Shown: positions 45,628-55,208, counted from the first letter of the stretch. The stretch: DNA of 64,000 nucleotides from Olivibacter oleidegradans (GCF_042432805.1 NZ_JBHLWO010000001.1:992001-1056000), one strand, 5' to 3'. Made by a program: numbers and translations. Notes: a model not told the origin generated them from the sequence alone.

Positions 45628-46107
45628 ATGGAATTGGATATAAATAATATTGACCGGGAAACGTTAATTGCCGCAGGAGCTTTGGCTGCTCTCTTTTTAT
45701 TTATCAAAGTTTTGTATGCAAATACGTTTAGGGCTACGTTGAAATTGATCGCACCGGAAAATAGATTCATGAAACCGGGCGAAGCGTTTTTAGTGTTAAT
45801 TCCGATTTTTAACATTTATTGGAACTTTGAATTGGCAAGACGTATGTCGGATTCTTTAACGAATGAATTTTATGATCGTAAGATTGCTGAGGAGGAATTT
45901 CCCGGACGATCAACCGGTATTACCGTTGCTATTTTGTATATCATTACCATGCTTCCACTCCCCGTGAATATCCTAATGGGAGTGAATTTGGTCTATTTTT
46001 TCTATTTCTTTGCCTATTGGGTTAAAATGAACAAGTTTAGGGAATTGTTAAAAGACCATAATATATTCCTTAGCGAACAACAAGAGCATCAGGAGGAAGA
46101 AAACTAA
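45628..46107 (+). CDS. membrane protein, DUF4328-like
   Basis: A 159-residue protein with about three or four hydrophobic helices (about 13-30, 50-66, 100-140). A conserved-looking core reads FMKPGEAFLVLIPIFNIYWN followed by ARRMSDSLTNEF, a pattern seen in DUF4328 proteins. The C-terminus is acidic. It lies 3 bp before the Nif3-like gene and is probably co-transcribed with it. Function unknown. Confidence 0.75.
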   Translation: MELDINNIDRETLIAAGALAALFLFIKVLYANTFRATLKLIAPENRFMKPGEAFLVLIPIFNIYWNFELARRMSDSLTNEFYDRKIAEEEFPGRSTGITVAILYIITMLPLPVNILMGVNLVYFFYFFAYWVKMNKFRELLKDHNIFLSEQQEHQEEEN

Positions 46108-46110
46108 ATC

Positions 46111-47208
46111 ATGATTTTAGCTGCATTAATAGATTATTTAGAACAGATTGCCCCTCTTTCTTATCAAGAGTCTTACGATAATTCAGGATTGATCGTGGGA
46201 AACCCTGATCAGAATATTGATCGGGCTATTATATCACTCGATTGTACAGAAGAGGTCGTAGACGAAGCGATTGACTTGGGATGTCAGTTAATTATCGCTC
46301 ATCATCCCATTGTATTCAAAGGTTTAAAGCGCTTTAATGGACGTAGCTACGTTGAACGTGTTGTAATGAAGGCTATTAAGCATGATATTGCTCTTTATGC
46401 CATTCATACCAATTTGGATAATATTTATGGAGGAGTCAATAAGAAGATCGCGGAAAAGCTAAGTCTTCAACAGCTATCCATCCTTTCGCCTAAAGAGGAA
46501 CTATTGAATAAACTGGTTGTCTTTGTTCCGAAGACGCAAGCAGAGCAGCTCCGGTCAGCATTGTTTAAAGCGGGTGCGGGTCATATCGGAAATTACAGTG
46601 AATGTAGCTTTAATGCATCAGGAACCGGAACCTTTAAAGCGGGGGCGGAGACAAATCCCTATGTTGGTTCGATCGGAGAACGACATTACGAAGTCGAAGA
46701 ACGAATAGAAGTTATCTATCCGCAACATCGGGAAAGGCAAATTTTGATCGCTATGTATGAAACGCATCCCTACGAGGAGGTTGCCTACGATATTTATAAA
46801 CTTCAAAATAAACATCACCAAGTAGGTAGCGGCATGATAGGGAGCCTACCGGAGCCTTTAGAAGAGCGCCAGTTTCTTGAACTTCTTAAGCAATGTTTGG
46901 GGGCGAGTGTAATAAGGCATACCCGTTTAAGGGGTAAGCGTGTGCAACGCGTTGCTGTTTGCGGAGGTTCGGGCGGCTTTTTACTATCTCAAGCTATTCG
47001 GCAAGGGGCTGATGTGTTTGTGACGGCTGACTATAAGTATCATGAGTTTTTTGATGCGGAGAAAAAAATTGTTATTGCCGATGTCGGACATTTTGAAAGT
47101 GAGCAGTTTACACAGGAATTATTGTTGGAAATAATTCAAAAAAAATTTCCTAACTTTGCAGTCCGTTTAACCGGAGTAAATACAAACCCCATAAATTATT
47201 ATATTTAA
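46111..47208 (+). CDS. Nif3-like dinuclear metal centre protein
   Basis: A 365-residue member of the NIF3/DUF34 family (annotated elsewhere as GTP cyclohydrolase 1 type 2, which is weakly founded). The metal-binding parts are YDNSGLIVGN, IIAHHPIVFKGLKRF, AIHTNLDN and, near the C-terminus, ADYKYHEF with DVGHFESE. A PII-like insert domain occupies about 130-235 (KLVVFVPKTQAEQLRSALFKAG), as in longer family members. Its stop codon overlaps the start of the zinc-ribbon gene by 1 nt, a pairing conserved in many bacteria. Confidence 0.92.
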   Translation: MILAALIDYLEQIAPLSYQESYDNSGLIVGNPDQNIDRAIISLDCTEEVVDEAIDLGCQLIIAHHPIVFKGLKRFNGRSYVERVVMKAIKHDIALYAIHTNLDNIYGGVNKKIAEKLSLQQLSILSPKEELLNKLVVFVPKTQAEQLRSALFKAGAGHIGNYSECSFNASGTGTFKAGAETNPYVGSIGERHYEVEERIEVIYPQHRERQILIAMYETHPYEEVAYDIYKLQNKHHQVGSGMIGSLPEPLEERQFLELLKQCLGASVIRHTRLRGKRVQRVAVCGGSGGFLLSQAIRQGADVFVTADYKYHEFFDAEKKIVIADVGHFESEQFTQELLLEIIQKKFPNFAVRLTGVNTNPINYYI

Positions 47209-47951
47209 TGGAACAAACCGTAGAGCAAAAGTTGCAGGCCCTTTGGGATTTGCAGACAATTCATACCAAAATTGATAAGATCCGTCAGGTTCGAGGAGAA
47301 TTGCCTATCGAGGTGGCTGATCTTGAAGACGAAGTAGCTGGTCTAGAAACTCGTATGGAAAAGATCCGTTCAGAGCTTGATGACTTAGAAGACGCTATCG
47401 TTAATCGTAAAAACATGATTAAGGAAGCGCAGGCTGCTATTAAGAAATATGAATCCCAATTAAATGAGGTAAAGAATAATAGGGAGTACGACGCGATTAC
47501 CAAAGAAATTGAGATTCAAGGATTAGAAATTCAGGTTTGCGAGAAGAAAATCCGTGAGCATGAATTTGAGATTCGTAACAAAACGGAGATCTACGAAAAA
47601 ACGCAAGGCGATTTAGAAGAACGTAAGAAAGATTTAGCCGTTAAACAAGAGGAATTGGATACAATAACTTCTGAAACGCAAAAAGACGAAGACGAGTTAT
47701 TACGAAAAGCAGAAGAAGCGGAATCAAACATCGAAGAACGTTTACTCATTGCCTACACCAGATTGCGTAATAATGCAAAGAACGGTTTGGCTGTCGTAAC
47801 AATCGACAGAGATTCGTGTTCAGGATGTCATAACCAAATCCCACCGCAGAGACAGTTAGATATCCGTCAACGTAAAAAAATCATTGTGTGTGAACACTGT
47901 GGCCGTATTTTGGTGGATGAGGCTTTTGTAGAGAACACATTGGAAGCCTAA
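47208..47951 (+). CDS. coiled-coil C4-type zinc ribbon protein
   Basis: A 247-residue protein with a long coiled coil (about 20-175) and a C-terminal zinc ribbon with CSGC and CEHC knuckles (about 203-230: SCSGCHNQIPPQRQ, IIVCEHCGRILV). It matches the zf-RING_7/CT398-like family, thought to bind nucleic acid or flagellar/secretion partners in other phyla; function here is unknown. Translationally coupled to the Nif3 gene. Confidence 0.9.
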   Translation: MEQTVEQKLQALWDLQTIHTKIDKIRQVRGELPIEVADLEDEVAGLETRMEKIRSELDDLEDAIVNRKNMIKEAQAAIKKYESQLNEVKNNREYDAITKEIEIQGLEIQVCEKKIREHEFEIRNKTEIYEKTQGDLEERKKDLAVKQEELDTITSETQKDEDELLRKAEEAESNIEERLLIAYTRLRNNAKNGLAVVTIDRDSCSGCHNQIPPQRQLDIRQRKKIIVCEHCGRILVDEAFVENTLEA

Positions 47952-47973
47952 AATTTATTATAACATATTGTTA

Positions 47974-48002
47974 AGCTCAGGTCATATGTCCTGGGCTTTT
48001 TT
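47974..48002 (+). terminator. rho-independent terminator after the zinc-ribbon gene
   Basis: An 8-bp stem with one G-T pair (AGCTCAGG at 47974-47981 with CCTGGGCT at 47990-47997), an 8-nt loop and a T-rich tail. It ends the DUF4328-Nif3-zinc ribbon operon. Confidence 0.85.
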
Positions 48003-48062
48003 ATTGGCGGTGTATTTTGGCATTGTTACTGCTAATAAAGAGGAATCATATTCGTTAATCAA

Positions 48063-49556
48063 ATGCACATGGCGCGCAAATTAGTATTACTCCTCACCCT
48101 TTCCTTTAGTTTATTTCCTAGAACCTATGCTGCTTTTGACTTCTCGGCTAATTGTAAACAAGCCTATGTAGAAATTTTAAATTTAAGGTTGGATTTGGCG
48201 AAGCAATATCTCGAAAAAGAGAGACTGGTGAACCCGGAGAACAACTTCATTCCCTTATTGGAGAATTATGTTGACTATTTCTACATACTTTCATGCGATG
48301 ACAAGTCGGCATTCGATAAGTTAAAAAAGAACAAATCAAGCCGTTTGTCTCAACTCGGTGGAGGCGATAAGAACTCTCCTTACTATCTTTTTGCACAAGC
48401 CGAAATAAACCTGCAATGGGCCCTTCTTCGAGGTAAGTACCAAGAGTATGTGGCCAGTGCGCTAGAGATTAAAAAAGCCTATAATATGCTCCATGAAAAC
48501 ATGGAGAAATTTCCGGAATTTCTTCCTAACAAAAAAGGTTTAGGCATGGTAAATGCCGTAATCGGCTCCTTACCCACGGGCGCGCAGAAGGCGCTGGGTA
48601 CGTTGGGCGTACACGGTAGCACCCAAAGAGGCGAGAAGATGCTGGAAGAGCTTGTGAATAGTTTGCCAGGGTCAGCTTATGAAATTTTTTATGACGAATC
48701 TGTTTTTTATCTGATGCAGGTTTGGGTTAACATCACCAAGAAGAAGCAAGCGTTTGAAAAAATTTATTTTTTGACCGGCAAAATGCAAGATGATAGTTTA
48801 CTGAAACTTTACATCCGCGCATTTACGGCTTTTAAAACCGGTCATAACGATGAAGCAATAGCGTATTTAATCGCAAAGCCAAAAAGTGCCGATTACGTTA
48901 ATTATCCCTATCTCGACTATTTACAGGGAATGGCCAAGCTTCATAAACTGGATTTTTCAGCAAAGGTAGATTTTCAACGCTTCCTAGAGGAAAGTGCAGG
49001 AGGAAGCTATATAAAAGACACTTATCTTCATTTGGCATACATTTCTCTGCTGAAGGGCGATAGTTTGAATTATAAGGCTTATCTCTCAAAGATACAGCTT
49101 AACGGGACCACTTATGACGAAAAAGATAAGCAAGCCCTCAATGAAGCAAATGAGGGAGTACCCAATGAAAGTTTATTAAAGGCTAGATTTCTATTTGACG
49201 GGGGCTATTATGAAAGAGCAAAGGACGTTTTAGAAAAAGAAAATGCCAATAATTATAAGCAAAAACGAGATAAAATTGAATATTGTTATCGTTTTGCTCG
49301 CGTATTTCATGAAACCGGCGGGATTAATGGAGCGATCAAGTTTTATCAATACACAATCGCCTTCGGTAAAGACAGCAAATACTATTATGCGGCTAATGCA
49401 GCACTCTTCCTCGGAGATATTTATGTGGAAAAAAAGCGGTATAAAATGGCGGCAGATTGCTACAGTAAAGCAATCAATATGAAAAACCACGATTACGAAA
49501 GTAGCATAGAGAATAAAGCTAAAGAGGCTTTAAAAAGAATAGCAGGAAAGTATTAA
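48063..49556 (+). CDS. exported TPR-like protein
   Basis: A 497-residue protein with a signal peptide (RKLVLLLTLSFSLFPRTYA, cut near residue 23). Helical repeats occur through the length; TPR-like units are clear near the C-terminus (GAIKFYQYTIAFGKDSKYYY and CYSKAINMKNHDYESS). The segment GLGMVNAVIGSLPTGAQKAL is reminiscent of Bacteroidota outer-membrane assembly-like TPR proteins. Function unknown. pepT follows 9 bp downstream. Confidence 0.8.
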   Translation: MHMARKLVLLLTLSFSLFPRTYAAFDFSANCKQAYVEILNLRLDLAKQYLEKERLVNPENNFIPLLENYVDYFYILSCDDKSAFDKLKKNKSSRLSQLGGGDKNSPYYLFAQAEINLQWALLRGKYQEYVASALEIKKAYNMLHENMEKFPEFLPNKKGLGMVNAVIGSLPTGAQKALGTLGVHGSTQRGEKMLEELVNSLPGSAYEIFYDESVFYLMQVWVNITKKKQAFEKIYFLTGKMQDDSLLKLYIRAFTAFKTGHNDEAIAYLIAKPKSADYVNYPYLDYLQGMAKLHKLDFSAKVDFQRFLEESAGGSYIKDTYLHLAYISLLKGDSLNYKAYLSKIQLNGTTYDEKDKQALNEANEGVPNESLLKARFLFDGGYYERAKDVLEKENANNYKQKRDKIEYCYRFARVFHETGGINGAIKFYQYTIAFGKDSKYYYAANAALFLGDIYVEKKRYKMAADCYSKAINMKNHDYESSIENKAKEALKRIAGKY

Positions 49557-49565
49557 TTTTACCAA

Positions 49566-50834
49566 ATGAGTATTTTGATAAAGCCCGAGGAGTATAGCGT
49601 TACCGAACGTTTTTTGCGCTACGTGAAAATAGATACGCAAAGTGATCCACACTCCATAAGCCAACCATCTACTGAAAAGCAGAAGAATTTAGGGCGGTTG
49701 CTGGTGGAGGAACTGAAAGCGTTAGGCGTGCATGATGCGCATTTAGATGAATTTGGGTATGTATATGCTACGGTGGATGCCAATATTGATGATCCCGCTA
49801 TACCTGTCATTTGTTTGTGTTCGCATATGGATACCTCTCCTGATTGTAGTGGCGTGGATGTAAAGCCGATCATCCATAAAAATTATCAGGGCGACCCCAT
49901 TGTGTTACCGGATGATCCTTCGCAGGTGCTTACGAAGGAAAACCATCCGGATCTACAAATGCAGATTGGCAATGACATCATCACCGCCAGTGGAACAACT
50001 TTGTTAGGAGCTGACAATAAAGCGGGGCTTGCTGCTATTATGGATGCGGTAGCCTTATTGTTAAAGCATCCGGAAATAAAACACGGTAAAATACGAATCC
50101 TTTTTACACCGGACGAAGAAATTGGCAGAGGTGTAGATAAAGTAGATATGGAGAAACTTGGCGCTGATTTTGGTTATACTGTTGATGGAGAAACCGCTGG
50201 TTCAATTGAAGACGAAACTTTCTCGGCTGACGGGGCATCACTTACCATTAACGGAATCAGTGCCCATCCCGGTTTTGCAAAAGGAAAAATGCAGAGTGCT
50301 ATAAAGATTGCCGCTGAAGTTGTAAGTGCATTGCCTAAAGACAGGCTTTCTCCCGAAACGACAAGCGACAAAGAAGGATTTATTCACCCCGTCTCCATAT
50401 CGGGCACCGTTGAGCAGGCGAAAATTGATTTTATAATTCGAGATTTCAGGGATGAACAACTTCTTGCTCATGAGCAAATACTGGATAGCATTGCTAAGCA
50501 GGTCGTAGCACAATATACGGGGTGTTCTTACCAATTGATCATTCATGAACAATATCGCAACATGAAGCAAGTGTTGGATAAATATCCTGCAATTATCAAT
50601 ATCGGGCTTCAGGCCATCCGGTTGGCAGGCTTAAAGCCCATCAGGAGAAGTATAAGGGGCGGAACGGACGGATCGCGACTTTCTTTTATGGGGCTCCCAT
50701 GTCCCAATATTTTTGCAGGAGAGCACGCTTTCCACGGAAAACAAGAATGGGTTTCCGTACAAGATATGCAGAAGGCGGCATTAACGCTTATTCACATCGC
50801 CCATTTATGGACTAAAAAGGAGGAACGTAATTGA
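49566..50834 (+). CDS. pepT: peptidase T (tripeptide aminopeptidase)
   Basis: Removes the N-terminal residue of tripeptides in the cytoplasm. A 422-residue M20 metallopeptidase. Zinc-site motifs are CLCSHMDTSPD (His/Asp), TTLLGADNKAGLA (bridging Asp) and FTPDEEIGRGVD (catalytic Glu pair). The dimerisation domain begins near ASLTINGISAHPGFAKGK. The C-terminal RGGTDGSRLSFMGLPCPNIF and the His in AGEHAFHGKQEWVS complete the site. The stop overlaps the dtd start. Confidence 0.97.
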   Translation: MSILIKPEEYSVTERFLRYVKIDTQSDPHSISQPSTEKQKNLGRLLVEELKALGVHDAHLDEFGYVYATVDANIDDPAIPVICLCSHMDTSPDCSGVDVKPIIHKNYQGDPIVLPDDPSQVLTKENHPDLQMQIGNDIITASGTTLLGADNKAGLAAIMDAVALLLKHPEIKHGKIRILFTPDEEIGRGVDKVDMEKLGADFGYTVDGETAGSIEDETFSADGASLTINGISAHPGFAKGKMQSAIKIAAEVVSALPKDRLSPETTSDKEGFIHPVSISGTVEQAKIDFIIRDFRDEQLLAHEQILDSIAKQVVAQYTGCSYQLIIHEQYRNMKQVLDKYPAIINIGLQAIRLAGLKPIRRSIRGGTDGSRLSFMGLPCPNIFAGEHAFHGKQEWVSVQDMQKAALTLIHIAHLWTKKEERN

Positions 50835-51289
50835 GAGCGGTACTACAACGTGTCAGTCGAGCTTCTTGTAAGGTATCTGAAAAAATTACGGGAGAGATTA
50901 AACACGGCTTATTGATATTATTGGGAATTGAGGAAGAAGACGGAGAGGACGATGTACGCTGGCTCGCGCAAAAAATCGTCAATATGCGAATTTTTGGCGA
51001 CGACAAAGGGTTGATGAACAAATCGCTTATGGACGTGCAGGGTGATATCCTACTGATATCGCAATTTACGCTTTTTGCACAAACCAAGAAAGGCAATAGG
51101 CCTTCTTTTATACGAGCGGCAAAGCCGTTACAGGCAATGCCTATTTATGATAAAATGATTAACGAGTTGGAAACGTTAATGGGTAAAGCTGTTGCGAGAG
51201 GTGTTTTTGGTGCTGATATGAAAGTCGATTTACTTAACGATGGACCCGTGACCATCATAATGAACACAAAGGATAAAGAAAACTATTGA
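50831..51289 (+). CDS. dtd: D-aminoacyl-tRNA deacylase
   Basis: Hydrolyses D-aminoacyl-tRNAs and glycyl-tRNA(Ala), a translation quality-control step. A 152-residue protein of standard length. It begins MRAVLQRVSRASCKV and contains the two family motifs SQFTLFAQ and NDGPVTIIMNT. The start codon is TTG at 50831, chosen because MRAVLQRV is the family N-terminus; it overlaps the pepT stop by 4 bp (TTGA), so translation is likely coupled. Confidence 0.94.
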   Translation: MRAVLQRVSRASCKVSEKITGEIKHGLLILLGIEEEDGEDDVRWLAQKIVNMRIFGDDKGLMNKSLMDVQGDILLISQFTLFAQTKKGNRPSFIRAAKPLQAMPIYDKMINELETLMGKAVARGVFGADMKVDLLNDGPVTIIMNTKDKENY

Positions 51290-51312
51290 GTTTCATTTCT
51301 AGATAAAGAACT

Positions 51313-51645
51313 ATGACAATAAAGGAAGCGCAAGAATTAGTTGATCATTGGATTCAAACAACCGGTGTCCGTTATTTTAATGAGCTTACCAATACGGCCA
51401 TGTTAATGGAAGAAGTGGGCGAAGTTGCTCGCATCATGGCAAGACAATATGGTGAACAGTCCTTCAAAAAATCTGACAAGGAAGTAAATTTAGCGGACGA
51501 AATGGCCGACGTGCTTTTTGTCTTGATTTGCTTAGCAAACCAGACCGGAATTGATCTAACCGACGCACTCGAAAAAAATCTTCATAAAAAGTCTATTCGC
51601 GATAGCGAAAGACACAAGAATAACGAAAAGCTGAATCGACCCTAA
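51313..51645 (+). CDS. MazG-like nucleotide pyrophosphohydrolase
   Basis: A 110-residue all-alpha NTP pyrophosphatase. The Mg-binding motif is LMEEVGEVARIMAR (ExxE) and the second acidic helix is LADEMADVLFVLICLA (ExxD). Single MazG domains hydrolyse noncanonical or excess NTPs; specificity is not predictable. It ends a pepT-dtd-mazG-like run and overlaps the convergent thiF-like gene by 4 bp. Confidence 0.9.
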   Translation: MTIKEAQELVDHWIQTTGVRYFNELTNTAMLMEEVGEVARIMARQYGEQSFKKSDKEVNLADEMADVLFVLICLANQTGIDLTDALEKNLHKKSIRDSERHKNNEKLNRP

Positions 51646-52658
51646 TCCAGCTTAGCGATCATAATTTGTCGGTTTTCATTTTTAAATAAGGCAGCGGCTT
51701 GCTTGCTTCTCAGTCCCGATTGACACAAAAAAATAATCGGGTGATTGCCTTTAATTTCGGAAATCCGATGAGGCAATTCATAGAGCGGAATATTGATACC
51801 TCCAATATTTTTCTCTTCAAATTCCCAATCTTCTCTTACGTCAACCAGTAATGTATTGGGATTTAATCGTTGATAAGTCAGCACCTCATGGTCATGCATT
51901 ACATGTTTGTGGTGTTTCAAGGTGTTTATTTTCTTATTGTTCGGATCCACAGCAAAAGAGATGGTTTGATAGCGATTTTTTTGAATATCGATTGTCAGCA
52001 ATTTGCCGCTTAATACATCTCCGTAGGTTGTAACGACCTTTATAACCTCATTTGCCATCAATAGACCAACAATGCCGGGTAATACATTGAGGATGCCATT
52101 GATCGAACAGCTATGGCAGTAATCAGGATCGGGTGCATCAGGGTAAAGGCAACGATAAGTTGGCCCTTCATTATAATTGAAGACCGACAATTGCCCTGTG
52201 TAATCATTTACCGCACCTGATACGAAGGCTTTACCGCTTATCACACAGGCATCATTTACCAGATAACGTGTATTAAAATTATCGCTGCCATCAACAATTA
52301 GATCGTATTGTGATATGATGTCCAAGGCATTTTCAGCACTTAAGCTAAAGGGGTGGGATTTGAGTTGGACAGCTGGTTGTAGCTGCTTTAATTTCTTTAC
52401 AGCAACAGAGGCTTTGGAATGGCCAATATCTTCTCGACTAAAGAGAATCTGTCGATGTAGGTTATGCATAGCAATAAGATCCCCGTCAATAATCCCGATA
52501 TGCCCCACACCTGCTGTTGCGAGATATTGTAACGTCGGGCAACCAAGTCCACCGGCACCTATAACCAGCACCCTTGCCTGTTGTAGTTTTTTTTGAGCGG
52601 ACTCGCCAAAACCCGTCAACTTTATCTGGCGGTCGTAATATTCTCTGTCAGTTAACAT
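51642..52658 (-). CDS. thiF: ThiF/MoeB-like adenylyltransferase with C-terminal rhodanese domain
   Basis: Probably adenylates the C-terminus of ThiS before sulfur transfer. A 338-residue fusion: E1-like domain (about 1-240) with REYYDRQIKLTGFGE, the ATP loop VIGAGGLGCPTLQYLA, and DGSDNFNTRYLVND; then a rhodanese domain (about 255-338) with LLVDVREDWEFEEKNI and FLCQSGLRSKQAA holding the candidate sulfur-transfer Cys. The first zinc CxxC of the family reads TYRC, and I see no second CxxC, so the zinc site seems lost. I start at the ATG at 52658. Last gene of the thi operon, 17 bp after thiH. Confidence 0.9.
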   Translation of the reverse strand: MLTDREYYDRQIKLTGFGESAQKKLQQARVLVIGAGGLGCPTLQYLATAGVGHIGIIDGDLIAMHNLHRQILFSREDIGHSKASVAVKKLKQLQPAVQLKSHPFSLSAENALDIISQYDLIVDGSDNFNTRYLVNDACVISGKAFVSGAVNDYTGQLSVFNYNEGPTYRCLYPDAPDPDYCHSCSINGILNVLPGIVGLLMANEVIKVVTTYGDVLSGKLLTIDIQKNRYQTISFAVDPNNKKINTLKHHKHVMHDHEVLTYQRLNPNTLLVDVREDWEFEEKNIGGINIPLYELPHRISEIKGNHPIIFLCQSGLRSKQAAALFKNENRQIMIAKLD

Positions 52659-52675
52659 GAAGCCAATAATAAATG

Positions 52676-53788
52676 TCAATCCAGTTGTAAGATAGCATCC
52701 CAGTCTTTCCAAACAGGGTCATATCCTGCTTGTTTTATAACCTCAATGATTTCCTCCGGTGTCCGCGTATCATCAATCTCAAATTGTTCCAAACTTTGGG
52801 GTTCAACAGCATAACCGCCGGGGTTGGTTTTAGAACCGGCACTTATCGATGTAATACCTAATTTGATAATGTTATTCCGAAAGTTCTGACTTTCACGTGT
52901 AGACATGGAAAGCTCTACATCTTGGTTAAATAGGCGCCACGCGCAAATCAGTTGAACAAGCTCCGCATCGTTGATAACCGTTTTTGGTTCCAAACCACCC
53001 GCGTGCGGGCGAAGGCGGGGGAAAGAAATGGAAAATTTACTTTTCCAATACGTCTTTTCCAAGTACTGCAAATGGAGGGCGGCAAAAGCACTGTCGGTGC
53101 GCCAATCATCAAGTCCTAACAAAACCCCCAAGCCAATTTTGTGGATTTCAGCGCGTCCGATTCTATCGGGTGTTTCTAAGCGATATCTGAAGTTTGACTT
53201 TTTGCCCTTGGTATGGTGTATTTTATAATCGGATTGATGATACGTTTCTTGATAAACCAAAATGGTGTTAACACCGAGCTGACGTAATATTCGGTAGTCA
53301 CACTCCTCCAGTGGCTGCACTTCCATGGCTATATGAGCGAAATGTGGTTTAATGAGCGGAATAACCTTCTTAAAATAATCCATTCCAACTTGCTGTTGCG
53401 CCTCACCCGTTACCAGTAGAACATGTTGGTAACCCATTTTTTTTAACACAGCAATTTCCTGCAAGATCTCCAATGACGTAAGCGTCTTCCTTGGTATCTT
53501 GTTGTCCAAACTAAAACCGCAATAGGTACAGATATTCTGGCATTCATTCGACAGATATAAAGGTGCATACAGCTGAATGGTTTTGCCAAAACGTCGCTGC
53601 GTTTCTCTTTGGCTTAATAGAGCCATTTGCTCTAATAAAGGGAGCGCTGCGGGTGCAATTAATGCCTTAAAATCCTCGTAGGTACGGTGCTTTGCCAACA
53701 GTGCCTTTTCAGCTTCGATCTGTGTTTTATTGTAGATAGAAGCCTTTTCTGTTTCCCAGTCAAACTGATCAAAAGTAGTTGTGAACAT
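52676..53788 (-). CDS. thiH: 2-iminoacetate synthase ThiH
   Basis: Radical SAM lyase that cleaves tyrosine to dehydroglycine for the thiazole ring of thiamine. A 370-residue protein with the [4Fe-4S] motif CQNICTYCGFS near residues 83-93 and the SAM-binding HVLLVTGEAQ strand (GGE-like). Late conserved parts are STRESQNFRNNIIKLGIT and SAGSKTNPGGY. The presence of ThiH rather than the oxidase ThiO points to the tyrosine-dependent route. It overlaps thiG by 1 nt. Confidence 0.97.
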   Translation of the reverse strand: MFTTTFDQFDWETEKASIYNKTQIEAEKALLAKHRTYEDFKALIAPAALPLLEQMALLSQRETQRRFGKTIQLYAPLYLSNECQNICTYCGFSLDNKIPRKTLTSLEILQEIAVLKKMGYQHVLLVTGEAQQQVGMDYFKKVIPLIKPHFAHIAMEVQPLEECDYRILRQLGVNTILVYQETYHQSDYKIHHTKGKKSNFRYRLETPDRIGRAEIHKIGLGVLLGLDDWRTDSAFAALHLQYLEKTYWKSKFSISFPRLRPHAGGLEPKTVINDAELVQLICAWRLFNQDVELSMSTRESQNFRNNIIKLGITSISAGSKTNPGGYAVEPQSLEQFEIDDTRTPEEIIEVIKQAGYDPVWKDWDAILQLD

Positions 53789-54561
53789 TATGTATTCGTT
53801 AAAAAGGAAGTTAGCGGACTGGAAGCACGTGCTTCTTGTCCTGAAATAGCCATTCCAGCTTCGTAAGCAATCCTACCCGCCCGGACGGCTTCTCTAAAGG
53901 CGATCGCGATGTTGATTGGATCGGGAGCTACCGCAATAGCCGTATTTACCAATACGGCGTCTGCTCCTATTTCCATTGCTTGCGCTGCATGACTTGGCTT
54001 ACCGATACCTGCATCTATAATAACGGGGACATTCGCTTGTTGTATAATAATTTCCAACATCGGAAGTGTCTGCAGGCCCTGATTACTGCCGATAGGTGCC
54101 CCCAAAGGCATAACAGCAGCTACGCCCGCTTCCTCCAGCCGTTTACAAAGTACAGGATCAGCATGGCAATAAGGCAATACAACAAATCCCTTTTTAACCA
54201 ATTCTTCCGCAGCAAGTAGGGTTTCTATCGGATCCGGCATGAGATACTTCGGATCCGGGTGGATCTCAAGCTTCAACCAATTTGTTTCCAAGGCTTCCCT
54301 AGCAAGCTCTGCTGCATAAACAGCTTCTTTGGCCGTTCTTGCCCCGGAGGTATTGGGCAGCAAGCTAATTTGTGGATGATCGAGATGTTTGAGTAAATAA
54401 TCTTGTGGCGTAACATCGATACGCTTCAGTGCGACTGTCACCAATTCAGACCCTGATGCGAGCAGGGCCTCTTCCATAATCGACAAGGAGCTAAATTTTC
54501 CCGTACCTGTAAACAAACGGGAGGAGAAGATCTTATCTGCTATTTTTAAACTGTTGGACAT
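53788..54561 (-). CDS. thiG: thiazole synthase
   Basis: Joins deoxyxylulose phosphate, dehydroglycine and ThiS-thiocarboxylate sulfur into the thiazole phosphate. A 257-residue TIM barrel. Motifs: SRLFTGTGKFSS, LLPNTSGARTAKEAVYAA, the Lys-containing WLKLEIHPDPKYLMPD, and IDAGIGKPSHAAQAMEIGAD with VLVNTAIA in the phosphate-binding region. It overlaps thiE by 16 bp. Confidence 0.97.
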   Translation of the reverse strand: MSNSLKIADKIFSSRLFTGTGKFSSLSIMEEALLASGSELVTVALKRIDVTPQDYLLKHLDHPQISLLPNTSGARTAKEAVYAAELAREALETNWLKLEIHPDPKYLMPDPIETLLAAEELVKKGFVVLPYCHADPVLCKRLEEAGVAAVMPLGAPIGSNQGLQTLPMLEIIIQQANVPVIIDAGIGKPSHAAQAMEIGADAVLVNTAIAVAPDPINIAIAFREAVRAGRIAYEAGMAISGQEARASSPLTSFLTNT

Positions 54562-55208
54562 GATTGTGCTTCTATTTGTTTCAGTAAATTTTGGCAGTCT
54601 TTTCGTGGGTGATTACTGTTTGAGATAATTCCCGAGACGGCTATACCATGTACGCCCGTTTGGAATAACGGGCCGACATCCTCAACCTGGATTCCACCAA
54701 TGGCAATAATAGGAACGGATAAATTGTGAGCCACTGCCTTTTTCATGATTTCATCATAGCCGGCTAAACCTAAAATCGGGCTTAGTTTTTCTTTTGTTCT
54801 AGTAAATCTAAAGGGTCCTAAGCCGATATAGTCAATAGGTAGGTTGCTTAACTGTATAATATCATCAATGGTATTTGCTGTGCACCCAATGATTTTATCG
54901 GGGCCGAGTATTTCCCTCGCCGTGCGAGGCGACATATCTTCTTTTCCGATATGAATGCCATCTGCATCGATTTCTTTTGCAACATGTACGCGATCATTGA
55001 TGACAAAAGTACAACGGTGCCGTTTAGCAATTTCCAAACAAGCCATAGCCTGCTGTTTAAAGGTATCATCGTCAGCATTTTTTAATCTAAATTGAACCCA
55101 TTTGATGCCGGCGTCCACCGCAATATGGACTTGATCGATAATCGACTTGTCTTTTGTTGCATGCGTAATATATTGTAGCCGCTCTATATGTTTTTTAATT
55201 CGATTCAT
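54546..55208 (-). CDS. thiE: thiamine phosphate synthase
   Basis: Couples HMP pyrophosphate with thiazole phosphate to thiamine phosphate. A 220-residue TIM barrel with the conserved WVQFRLKNADDD, FVINDRVHVAKEIDADGIHIG, the diphosphate-binding IIGCTANTIDDI, YIGLGPFRFTRTKE and IIAIGGI. Compared with the next upstream gene, this copy keeps the ThiE substrate residues and is the more likely true synthase. Overlaps its neighbours by 14 and 16 bp. Confidence 0.95.
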   Translation of the reverse strand: MNRIKKHIERLQYITHATKDKSIIDQVHIAVDAGIKWVQFRLKNADDDTFKQQAMACLEIAKRHRCTFVINDRVHVAKEIDADGIHIGKEDMSPRTAREILGPDKIIGCTANTIDDIIQLSNLPIDYIGLGPFRFTRTKEKLSPILGLAGYDEIMKKAVAHNLSVPIIAIGGIQVEDVGPLFQTGVHGIAVSGIISNSNHPRKDCQNLLKQIEAQSCPTV

